Assembly: GCA_019745755.1 (NCBI GenBank)
Contig: JAIESS010000135.1
Span: 1-5,373, forward strand
Direction of reading: 5' to 3'
From: Alphaproteobacteria bacterium
Lineage (GTDB): Bacteria; Pseudomonadota; Alphaproteobacteria; Paracaedibacterales; JAKBAR01
DNA: 5,373 nucleotides
The notes below the pieces were generated by a model that had not been told where the DNA came from, searched no databases, and saw nothing but the letters and a program-made list of their open reading frames with translations. A program made the translations under genes and the position numbers. This document shows, piece by piece, positions 1-5,334 of this stretch; position 1 is the stretch's first letter, and every line of letters starts with the position of its first letter.

Positions 1-724
1 GGCTGGCGTTCACTACGGTCACCACACACGTCGTTGGAATCCTAAAATGGCACCGTTCATTTTTGGTGTGCGCAATGGCATCCACATTATGGACTTGGAG
101 CAAACTGTTCCCCTGCTCCACAAGGCTCTTGAAGCGGTGAAGGATGTTGTATCCTCCGGCGGTCGCGTGCTTTTTGTTGGCACAAAGAACCAAGCCTCTG
201 ACATTCTTAAAGAAGCAGCAACACGTTGTGGACAGTATTACATTAACCACCGCTGGCTTGGTGGAACACTTACAAACTGGAAAACGGTAAACCAATCCAT
301 TAAACGCATGAAAGAAATGGATAAGCTTCGCGAGAATCCAGGCCGCATGACAAAAAAAGAAACACTCAATATGGAACGCGACTATAACAAGCTTGAGATG
401 GCTCTTGGTGGCATCCGTGAAATGGGCGGCCTTCCCAATATTCTTTTTGTGGTTGACACAAACAAAGAAGCTATTGCTATTCAAGAAGCAAAACGCCTTG
501 GTATTCCTGTTATTGCCATCCTCGACAGCAACTCATCCCCTGATGATGTGATGTTCCCGATTCCGGGTAACGATGACGCAATGCGTTCCATTGAATTGTA
601 CTGTGAGCTTATTTCAGGTGCTGTTCTTGATGGTCTTCAAAAAGAAATGATCAGCGCAGGTATTGACATTGGTGCCGCAGCAAATGCACCGGTTGAGGAT
701 CTTGCTGATAGCATTCAAGAATAG
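1..724 (+). CDS. rpsB: 30S ribosomal protein S2, 5'-truncated by the window edge
   Basis: Ribosomal protein S2 is a component of the 30S subunit, bound late in assembly near S1 at the mRNA exit side. The reading frame is already open at base 2; base 1 is the last base of a preceding codon. It gives 240 residues to a TAG at 722-724. The visible start AGVHYGHHTRRWNPKM matches the family's conserved AGVHFGHQTRRWNPKM block, so only about 10-20 N-terminal residues are missing. Other S2 hallmarks are FGVRNGIHIMDLEQT, FVGTKNQA, the RWLGGTLTN block, a helical region around KLRENPGRMTKKE, LPNILFVVDTNKE, and PVIAILDSNSSPDDV followed by PIPGNDDA. The ATG at 47 falls inside this conserved region and is not the true start. 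The gene is followed after 35 bases by tsf, the classic S2/EF-Ts pair. The C-terminal tail is acidic and variable, as is usual. Family identity is essentially certain. Confidence 0.97.
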   Translation, partial: AGVHYGHHTRRWNPKMAPFIFGVRNGIHIMDLEQTVPLLHKALEAVKDVVSSGGRVLFVGTKNQASDILKEAATRCGQYYINHRWLGGTLTNWKTVNQSIKRMKEMDKLRENPGRMTKKETLNMERDYNKLEMALGGIREMGGLPNILFVVDTNKEAIAIQEAKRLGIPVIAILDSNSSPDDVMFPIPGNDDAMRSIELYCELISGAVLDGLQKEMISAGIDIGAAANAPVEDLADSIQE

Positions 725-759
725 TTGATAGATAAAGTTAGAATAGAGGAAGATTAATA

Positions 760-1686
760 ATGGCTGAAATTACTGCTGCACTCGTAAAAGAGCTTCGCGA
801 AAAAACTGGCGTTGGCATGATGGATTGTAAAAAAGCATTAATGGAAAACAATGGCAACGTTGAAGAATCTATTGATTGGCTCCGTAAAAAGGGGCTTTCC
901 GCTGCTGCTAAAAAAGCGGGCCGTGTAGCCGCCGAAGGTTTGGTTGCAGCACACACCGAAGGAACTGTTGGTGTGGTTGTTGAGGTGAATGCTGAGACAG
1001 ACTTTGTGGCACGCAATGAAAAATTCCAAGAAATGGTCAACACCGTTGCTAAGATTTCTGCATCAAAGACTATGTCCGTGGACGAACTTGCAGCCCATGC
1101 TTATCCTGGCGAAGGCGGTACCGTTCAAGGAGCTATCACCCACCTTATTGCGGTTATTGGCGAAAACATGGCACTACGCCGTGTGAAACGTCTTCAGGTG
1201 AATCATGGTGTCGTAACGTCTTATATTCATAATGCGACAGCTCCTGGTCTTGGAAAGATTGGTGTTCTCGTTGCCCTTGAATCGACGGGTGATGCTGAAA
1301 AACTCAATGACCTTGGTCGTAAAATTGCTATGCATATTGCGGCAACACAACCTCAATCCTTGAGCACAGATGATCTTGATCCAACAGCTCTCGAGCGTGA
1401 ACGCACGATTCTTGTGGATCAAGCGCGTGCATCAGGACGTCCTGAGGAGATTATCGAAAAGATGGTTGAAGGACGTATACGCAAATTCTACGAAGAAGTT
1501 GTGTTGCTTGAACAAGCATTTGTTATGGACCCAAGCCAACGTGTCAAAGATATTGTGGAGGCGTCTGCAGCCACACTCGGTACACCAGTGAAGCTCGTTG
1601 CATTTGAGCGCTATGCACTGGGTGAAGGCATTGAAAAGCAAGAGTCTGACTTTGCTGCCGAAGTTCTAGCTCAAGCAAAAGCATAG
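760..1686 (+). CDS. tsf: Elongation factor Ts
   Basis: EF-Ts is the cytoplasmic nucleotide exchange factor that releases GDP from EF-Tu. The product is 308 residues, a normal length for the proteobacterial family. The N-terminal UBA-like domain (residues 1-55) is clear, with LREKTGVGMMDCKKAL at 12-27 and the WLRKKG segment at 40-45. The core follows, with the invariant TDFVARN at 80-86 that contacts EF-Tu; the Asp-Phe pair there is intact. Later matches are HNATAPGLGKIGVLVALE (157-174), AMHIAATQP (190-198), and the C-terminal module with MVEGRIRKFYEEVVLLEQAFVMD. The ATG start is supported by an AGGA ribosome site at 747-750, 9 bases upstream. The gap to rpsB has no terminator-like hairpin, so co-transcription with rpsB is likely. 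Nothing is truncated or broken. Confidence 0.97.
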   Translation: MAEITAALVKELREKTGVGMMDCKKALMENNGNVEESIDWLRKKGLSAAAKKAGRVAAEGLVAAHTEGTVGVVVEVNAETDFVARNEKFQEMVNTVAKISASKTMSVDELAAHAYPGEGGTVQGAITHLIAVIGENMALRRVKRLQVNHGVVTSYIHNATAPGLGKIGVLVALESTGDAEKLNDLGRKIAMHIAATQPQSLSTDDLDPTALERERTILVDQARASGRPEEIIEKMVEGRIRKFYEEVVLLEQAFVMDPSQRVKDIVEASAATLGTPVKLVAFERYALGEGIEKQESDFAAEVLAQAKA

Positions 1687-1691
1687 ATTTT

Positions 1692-2471
1692 TTGGCTGTG
1701 ATACCCAAAAAACGTATTCTTATCAAAATCTCTGGTGAATCCCTTGCGGATCATGGTGGGGGGAATGGATCCGTCCACCCATCACCCTCCTCCCAAACTC
1801 ATTCGGAGATTTTGAAAGAAAAAAAAGTATTTCATTTCCCCACCCTTTCCCGCATTGCTATTGATATGATCGCCCTTAAGGAGCAAGGCTTTGAGCTTTG
1901 TATTGTTGTGGGTGGCGGCAATATTGTGCGTGGCTCTGAACTTGCTCAGACGACCTATCTGGATCGCCCAACGGCCGATACCATGGGAATGCTGGCAACG
2001 ATTATTAATGCCATAGCCCTACAGCAGGCCATTGAATCCAATGGGGTTCACTGCCGTGTCATGAGTAGTTTTGATTGTCAAGCGGCGACGGAGCCCTACG
2101 TACGACGTCGTGCTATGCGTCATATGGAGAAAGGTAAAATTGTTATCTTTGCAGCAGGCTCAGGAAATCCCTACTTTACAACAGACTCAGCCGCAGCACT
2201 CCGTGCCTTAGAGATGAACTGTGATGTCTTGCTTAAGGCAACGACAGTGGATGGTGTTTATTCTGCGGATCCCAAATATCATAAGGATGCGATTTTTTAT
2301 GAGACCCTTAGCTATGATGAAGTCATTCAAAAAAATCTAAAAGTGATGGATGCCACAGCGTTTACGTTACTTCGTGATCATGGTATTCCCCTTATTATTT
2401 TTTCCATTGAAAAAACCCATGACATTGTTAATTTTATTGCAGGGCGCGGGCGCTGCACACGTATTATTTAA
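1692..2471 (+). CDS. pyrH: UMP kinase (uridylate kinase), with an N-terminal insertion
   Basis: UMP kinase phosphorylates UMP to UDP with ATP in pyrimidine nucleotide synthesis; the bacterial enzyme is a hexamer of the amino acid kinase fold. Visible family signatures are KRILIKISGESL (residues 7-18, phosphate-binding lysine region), VVGGGNIVRG, TADTMGMLATIINAIALQ, EPYVRRRAMRHMEKGK, GSGNPYFTTDSAAALRA, LLKATTVDGVYSADP and VMDATA. With the TTG start the protein is 259 residues, against roughly 235-245 usually. The surplus lies between GESLADHGG and FHFPTLSRIA, where relatives have a short loop containing a GIDP-like motif. No in-frame ATG exists near the start. The candidates are TTG at 1692 (five bases after the tsf stop) or GTG at 1698, and neither has a recognisable Shine-Dalgarno sequence, so translation is probably coupled to tsf termination. 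All catalytic-core motifs are intact, so I expect a working enzyme. Confidence 0.95.
   Translation: MAVIPKKRILIKISGESLADHGGGNGSVHPSPSSQTHSEILKEKKVFHFPTLSRIAIDMIALKEQGFELCIVVGGGNIVRGSELAQTTYLDRPTADTMGMLATIINAIALQQAIESNGVHCRVMSSFDCQAATEPYVRRRAMRHMEKGKIVIFAAGSGNPYFTTDSAAALRALEMNCDVLLKATTVDGVYSADPKYHKDAIFYETLSYDEVIQKNLKVMDATAFTLLRDHGIPLIIFSIEKTHDIVNFIAGRGRCTRII
1755..1844 (+). repeat. Imperfect inverted repeat bounding the extra segment in pyrH
   Basis: The left arm GGTGGGGGGAATG (1755-1767) and right arm CATTTCCCCACC (1833-1844) can pair over about 12 bp, with one bulged G and one G-T wobble, around a loop of about 65 bases. The arms bracket the part of pyrH that relatives lack. The pairing is visible; whether it marks an inserted element or is chance in a G-rich/C-rich stretch is unknown. 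Confidence 0.3.
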
Positions 2472-2475
2472 GGAG
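2470..2475 (+). promoter_or_regulatory. Ribosome binding site of frr, overlapping the pyrH stop
   Basis: AAGGAG lies 8 bases upstream of the frr ATG at 2484, and its first two bases are the last two bases of the pyrH TAA stop. It is the strongest Shine-Dalgarno sequence at a complete gene's start in the window and fixes the frr start. Its position suggests ribosomes finishing pyrH can reinitiate on frr. Confidence 0.8.
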
Positions 2476-2483
2476 AGAAATAC

Positions 2484-3041
2484 ATGACCGATGAACTCAC
2501 AAAAGATATGCAACGACGTATGACACAAGCCCTTGATATGCTACACAAAGAACTTGGTGGGCTTCGCACGGGGCGGGCTTCCGTTAATCTTCTTGAACAT
2601 ATTAAGGTGGATTCCTATGGTTCAATGACACCTCTTAATCAAGTCGCAACAGTGAGTGCGCCGGAATCACGCCTATTAACAGTGCAGGTCTGGGACCGCG
2701 GCCTTGCAAAGGCTGTTGAAAAAGCCATTCGTGATGCTAATCTTGGCCTCAATCCTGCAGCGGAAGGACAAGTTATTCGTGTGCCACTCCCTGCACTTAA
2801 TGAAGAGCGTCGTTCTGAATTATCAAAAATCGCCGCAAAGTATGCAGAAGATGCGCGTATTGCTGTTCGTAATGTACGTCGTGATGGCATGGATACGCTC
2901 AAGAAACGTGAGAAAGATAAAGAAATATCTGAGGATGAACATAAGCGTTTTTCTGCTGACATTCAAAAAGTAACAGATGAGCATATTAAAAAAATTGATG
3001 CTCAGCTTGAAGCAAAACAAAAAGAAATTATGCAGGTCTAG
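2484..3041 (+). CDS. frr: Ribosome recycling factor
   Basis: Ribosome recycling factor works with EF-G after peptide release to split the 70S post-termination complex. The product is 185 residues, exactly the standard family length. It has the two-domain plan: long helices of domain I at the N- and C-terminal parts and the beta-rich domain II in between (about residues 31-105). Hallmarks are LGGLRTGRAS at 24-33, PLNQVATVSAPESRLLTVQVWD at 50-71, the NLGLNPAAEGQVIRVPLPALNEERR stretch at 86-110, and VRNVRRDGMD at 128-137, which carries the conserved arginines including the one matching E. coli Arg132. The C-terminal half of domain I is strongly charged and helical, as expected. The ATG is set by the AAGGAG at 2470-2475. 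The gene ends with TAG only 9 bases before rsmG, without a terminator in the gap. Confidence 0.97.
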   Translation: MTDELTKDMQRRMTQALDMLHKELGGLRTGRASVNLLEHIKVDSYGSMTPLNQVATVSAPESRLLTVQVWDRGLAKAVEKAIRDANLGLNPAAEGQVIRVPLPALNEERRSELSKIAAKYAEDARIAVRNVRRDGMDTLKKREKDKEISEDEHKRFSADIQKVTDEHIKKIDAQLEAKQKEIMQV

Positions 3042-3050
3042 AAAGTATCT

Positions 3051-3638
3051 ATGAATCCCACAGATCTTGTTTCACGTGAAACAATTAATGCAAAAAAGGA
3101 GATCTACCGTGATCTCCTTTTTCGTTGGAATAAGCAGATAGCTCTTGTTCAAGATAATTCCCTTGAAGAATTCAATGAACGTCATTGGAATGATAGCATT
3201 CAATTATTGACATATATTGACAATCCCACAGGAACTGTATTTGATATCGGTTCAGGTGGTGGATTTCCTGGTGTTGTTCTCGGCATTCATGGTCTCCATG
3301 TAACGCTTACAGATATTATCATGAAAAAAGTTATTTTTCTCAAGGAAGCGTTAAGGGTTTGTTCCTTGCCTCATTGTCACGTTCTTCACGATGCTGGAAC
3401 AGCGCACAAGACATACGACATTGTGACGTCTCGAGCCTTTTCAACCCTTAAAACAATTTTTGGATACCAACTTAATGTTTCACGTGAAACAACCATTGGC
3501 CTCCACCTGAAGGGGAAGAATTATGAGGAGGAGCTTGAAGAATCCAGAAAAATTTACAATTTTTCATCTCATATTTTCCCTAGTCAAACATCAACCGACG
3601 GTGTAATAATAAGGATAGAAAACCTTACAAAGAAATAG
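3051..3638 (+). CDS. rsmG: 16S rRNA (guanine527-N7)-methyltransferase RsmG (GidB)
   Basis: RsmG uses S-adenosylmethionine to methylate N7 of G527 in the 530 loop of 16S rRNA; in the family, loss gives low-level streptomycin resistance. The 195-residue product is slightly short for the family (about 200-215). Visible signatures are RWNKQIALV near 25-33, RHWNDSIQL at 44-52, the SAM-binding glycine motif DIGSGGGFPG at 65-74, MKKVIFLKEA at 91-100, SRAF at 127-130 and LKGKNYEEEL at 153-162. The ATG at 3051 has only a weak purine tract upstream (GAAAG at 3041-3045), so coupling to frr is plausible. The gene carries two parS centromere sites, each read as VSRET (residues 7-11 and 143-147), and a strong terminator-like hairpin over codons 15-24. 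It stops 2 bases before parA, the usual rsmG-parAB partnership, but its common upstream partner mnmG is absent. Confidence 0.95.
   Translation: MNPTDLVSRETINAKKEIYRDLLFRWNKQIALVQDNSLEEFNERHWNDSIQLLTYIDNPTGTVFDIGSGGGFPGVVLGIHGLHVTLTDIIMKKVIFLKEALRVCSLPHCHVLHDAGTAHKTYDIVTSRAFSTLKTIFGYQLNVSRETTIGLHLKGKNYEEELEESRKIYNFSSHIFPSQTSTDGVIIRIENLTKK
3068..3083. promoter_or_regulatory. parS: parS site 1 (ParB-binding centromere)
   Basis: TGTTTCACGTGAAACA is a perfect 16-bp palindrome identical to the broadly conserved chromosomal parS consensus; the symmetry extends one base each side (3067-3084). It lies in codons 6-11 of rsmG and encodes VSRET. By family knowledge, ParB binds here through its helix-turn-helix, loads as a CTP-dependent clamp and spreads along flanking DNA. 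A parS in the 5' end of rsmG is known from other bacteria. Confidence 0.95.
3093..3122 (+). terminator. Terminator-like perfect hairpin inside rsmG
   Basis: Bases 3093-3104 and 3111-3122 are exact reverse complements, giving a 12-bp stem around the loop TACCGT. The inner 7 bp are GGAGATC/GATCTCC and the outer 5 bp are an A-tract facing a T-tract. A GC-containing stem running into five T bases is the form of an intrinsic terminator, and the A-tract on the other arm makes it symmetric for the opposite strand. It lies within codons 15-24 of rsmG (KKEIYRDLLF), so it cannot be a plain end-of-operon terminator. It may attenuate read-through from frr into rsmG-parA-parB when rsmG is poorly translated. 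The structure is seen in the sequence; the function is inferred. Confidence 0.5.
3476..3491. promoter_or_regulatory. parS: parS site 2 (ParB-binding centromere)
   Basis: This is a second exact copy of TGTTTCACGTGAAACA, 408 bases from the first. It lies in codons 142-147 of rsmG and is again read in the register that encodes VSRET, here just before the LKGK motif. A 16-bp exact palindromic match is far beyond chance, and parA and parB follow immediately, so ParB binding is highly likely. Confidence 0.95.
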
Positions 3639-3640
3639 AT

Positions 3641-4444
3641 ATGGCAAGAACAATCGTTATTGCAAATCAAAAGGGTGGCGTTGGGAAAACGACAACCAGC
3701 GTCAACCTTGCCACCGCCCTCGCTGCCGCTGAACGTCGTGTCCTCCTCATCGACATGGATCCACAAGCCAATGCCTCTACAGGGCTTGGCATTTCAAAAC
3801 GTCAACGCATTTTCAATACATATAATCTTCTGATTGGCGAATGCACCCTCGGTCAAGTCCTCATTCGGACAAGTATTCCAGGTCTATCCATTATTCCGTC
3901 GTCCATTGATCTGCTAGGAGCTGAGGTTGAGCTTGTGTCTCTGGAAAATCGTAGCAGCATTCTTCGTGATATTATTGACCCTTACGTCGATATGTTCGAC
4001 TATATTATTATCGATTGCCCACCTTCCATGGGGCTGCTGACGCTCAATGCCATGATTGCTGCGGACTCCGTTCTTGTTCCTCTTCAATGTGAGTATTATG
4101 CTCTGGAGGGTCTAAGCTATCTCCTTAGCTCGATTCATAAAATTAAGCGCACCCATAACCCAAAACTTTCACTCTTTGGGGTTGTTTTGACCATGTATGA
4201 TAAACGTAGTTCCTTGTGCCAAATGGTCGCCAAAGATGTACGACAATTTTTGGGGGACAAGGTTTTTAAAACAGAAATTCCGCGTAATAGTAAGGTATCC
4301 GAAGCACCCTCCCACGGCAAACCTGTTCTTATCTATGATATGAAATCCGTAGGATCCCAGGGATATATGAATCTTGCCCGCGAAATTATACAAAAAGAAA
4401 ATACCATGTCAATGGATATAGCAGTCGATGGAAAGGTCGGTTAA
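3641..4444 (+). CDS. parA: Chromosome partitioning ATPase ParA (Soj)
   Basis: ParA is a nucleotide-dependent dimeric ATPase that coats the nucleoid and, stimulated by ParB at parS, drives separation of newly replicated origins. The 267-residue product has the deviant Walker A box KGGVGKTT at 11-18, with both the signature lysine (11) and the catalytic lysine (16). The Walker A' region is LLIDMDPQANAS at 35-46, and Walker B is YIIIDCPPS at 121-129. The C-terminal part has the family block EIPRNSKVSEAPSHGKPVLIYD (about 212-233), typical of chromosomal rather than plasmid ParA. There is no N-terminal helix-turn-helix extension, so it is unlikely to autoregulate as type Ia plasmid ParA does. The ATG is 2 bases after the rsmG stop with only a weak upstream purine run, suggesting translational coupling. 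A short tail after AREIIQKEN is unremarkable. Confidence 0.96.
   Translation: MARTIVIANQKGGVGKTTTSVNLATALAAAERRVLLIDMDPQANASTGLGISKRQRIFNTYNLLIGECTLGQVLIRTSIPGLSIIPSSIDLLGAEVELVSLENRSSILRDIIDPYVDMFDYIIIDCPPSMGLLTLNAMIAADSVLVPLQCEYYALEGLSYLLSSIHKIKRTHNPKLSLFGVVLTMYDKRSSLCQMVAKDVRQFLGDKVFKTEIPRNSKVSEAPSHGKPVLIYDMKSVGSQGYMNLAREIIQKENTMSMDIAVDGKVG
4431..4436 (+). promoter_or_regulatory. Ribosome binding site that decides the parB start
   Basis: GAAAGG lies 9 bases upstream of the ATG at 4446. An alternative in-frame ATG at 4428 would add six residues (MERSVN) and lacks a good ribosome site. The site is inside the last codons of parA. Confidence 0.6.
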
Positions 4445-4445
4445 C

Positions 4446-5333
4446 ATGAGCCAAAACAAACGTCCAAGCCTCGGTCGGGGGCTCTCCGCCCTTCTTGGCG
4501 AAAGCCTCCCCCCCATGAATGACCAAATTTTTGGGAATGTAACAACCCTCCCTGTAAGCCAACTTAAGCCGGGACAATTTCAACCACGTTCCGTTTTTGA
4601 TGATGAAAAGCTCATGTCCCTGATTGATTCCATCCGGGAGAAGGGAATTATTCAGCCCCTCGTTGTTCGCAAACTTGACCTTGGCCGTTATGAAATTATT
4701 GCGGGTGAACGTCGTTGGCGCGCCGCCAAAACACTTAATTACGTCGAAGTACCCGTAATCATTCGCGAATGCAATGATACAGAAGCCCTAGAACTTGCCA
4801 TCGTAGAGAACATACAGCGTGATGATCTCAACCCACTTGAGGAAGCCGAAGCCTATCAAAAACTCATGACGCAGTTTAATTATACCCAAGAGCAAATCGC
4901 TAAGCAGATTGGAAAAAGCCGGAGTTATGTGGCCAATATGCTTCGTCTGAATGGTCTTCCTGGAAACATTAAATCTCTTATTTTTGAAGGAAAAATTTCC
5001 GCAGGTCATGCACGGGCACTTCTTACTATTGAGAATAATGATGAGCTTGTTCAAGAAATCGTCGCAAAAAATTTGAACGTACGCGAGGTGGAGAAAAAAG
5101 TTAAAGAGCTTAAAAGTGGAGGCCCCACAAAGGCCACGGACAGTACCCGTATCCCCCAAGAAAAAAGTGATGACATTCTCTCCCTTGAAAATCAACTCCG
5201 CGGCCTTCTCGATTCTAATGTGGATATTATTCTTAAAAAAGATAAAGGGCACATCACCATCCATTTTAATAGCCTTGAGCAGATGGATGATATTATTCAA
5301 AAAATTCGTAGCAGTATGGAAGGGGATTACTAA
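4446..5333 (+). CDS. parB: Chromosome partitioning protein ParB (Spo0J), CTPase clamp
   Basis: ParB binds parS, spreads as a sliding clamp and activates ParA. From the ATG at 4446 it is 295 residues, a normal chromosomal ParB length. The N-terminal PSLGRGLSALLGE (8-19) is the ParA-contacting segment with the arginine that stimulates ATP hydrolysis. The N-terminal CTP-binding domain carries KPGQFQPR (41-48), GIIQPLVVR (67-75), the arginine-rich AGERRWRAAK (86-95) and ENIQRDDLNPLEEAEAY (121-137). The helix-turn-helix lies around TQEQIAKQIGKSRSYVANMLRL (147-168), followed by GKISAGHARALL (182-193). A polar linker near 222-242 leads to a C-terminal dimerisation domain. I prefer this start because of the GAAAGG site and because relatives begin a few residues before the LGRGL motif. 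It starts 1 base after the parA stop. A C7 run at 4508-4514 is a possible slippage or sequencing-error spot, but the frame is intact. Confidence 0.96.
   Translation: MSQNKRPSLGRGLSALLGESLPPMNDQIFGNVTTLPVSQLKPGQFQPRSVFDDEKLMSLIDSIREKGIIQPLVVRKLDLGRYEIIAGERRWRAAKTLNYVEVPVIIRECNDTEALELAIVENIQRDDLNPLEEAEAYQKLMTQFNYTQEQIAKQIGKSRSYVANMLRLNGLPGNIKSLIFEGKISAGHARALLTIENNDELVQEIVAKNLNVREVEKKVKELKSGGPTKATDSTRIPQEKSDDILSLENQLRGLLDSNVDIILKKDKGHITIHFNSLEQMDDIIQKIRSSMEGDY
5318..5325 (+). promoter_or_regulatory. Ribosome binding site of the downstream gene
   Basis: GGAAGGGG, inside the last codons of parB, sits 9 bases before the ATG at 5335. It supports that ATG as a real start and suggests the next gene continues the same transcript. 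Confidence 0.6.
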
Positions 5334-5334
5334 A

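Noticed and set aside
725..759. Possible promoter in the rpsB-tsf gap (TTGATA at 725-730, TAGAAT at 739-744)
   Set aside because: The two boxes are only 8 bases apart, far from the 16-18 needed, and no better pair is present.
738..1043. 101-residue open frame antisense to tsf
   Set aside because: It overlaps the rpsB-tsf gap and the conserved 5' part of tsf and looks like a shadow; no motif or upstream ribosome site supports it.
1411..1419. DnaA-box-like TTGTGGATC in tsf
   Set aside because: A single imperfect match inside a gene, with no clustered boxes or AT-rich unwinding region; the window shows no replication origin.
2102..2111. 10-bp palindrome ACGACGTCGT in pyrH
   Set aside because: It falls in codons for the conserved YVRRRA motif, so repeated arginine codons explain it.
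2639..2962. 107-residue open frame antisense to frr
   Set aside because: Serine- and arginine-rich low-complexity translation opposite an intact frr; no family signature.
4695..4709. Short inverted repeat TTGGCG/CGCCAA in parB
   Set aside because: It lies in the codons of the conserved ERRWRAAK motif and has no T-tract or other regulatory context.
4788..5300. 170-residue open frame antisense to parB
   Set aside because: It lies entirely opposite a clear parB, has no recognisable domain or convincing ribosome site, and is best explained as a shadow of the sense gene's codon use.
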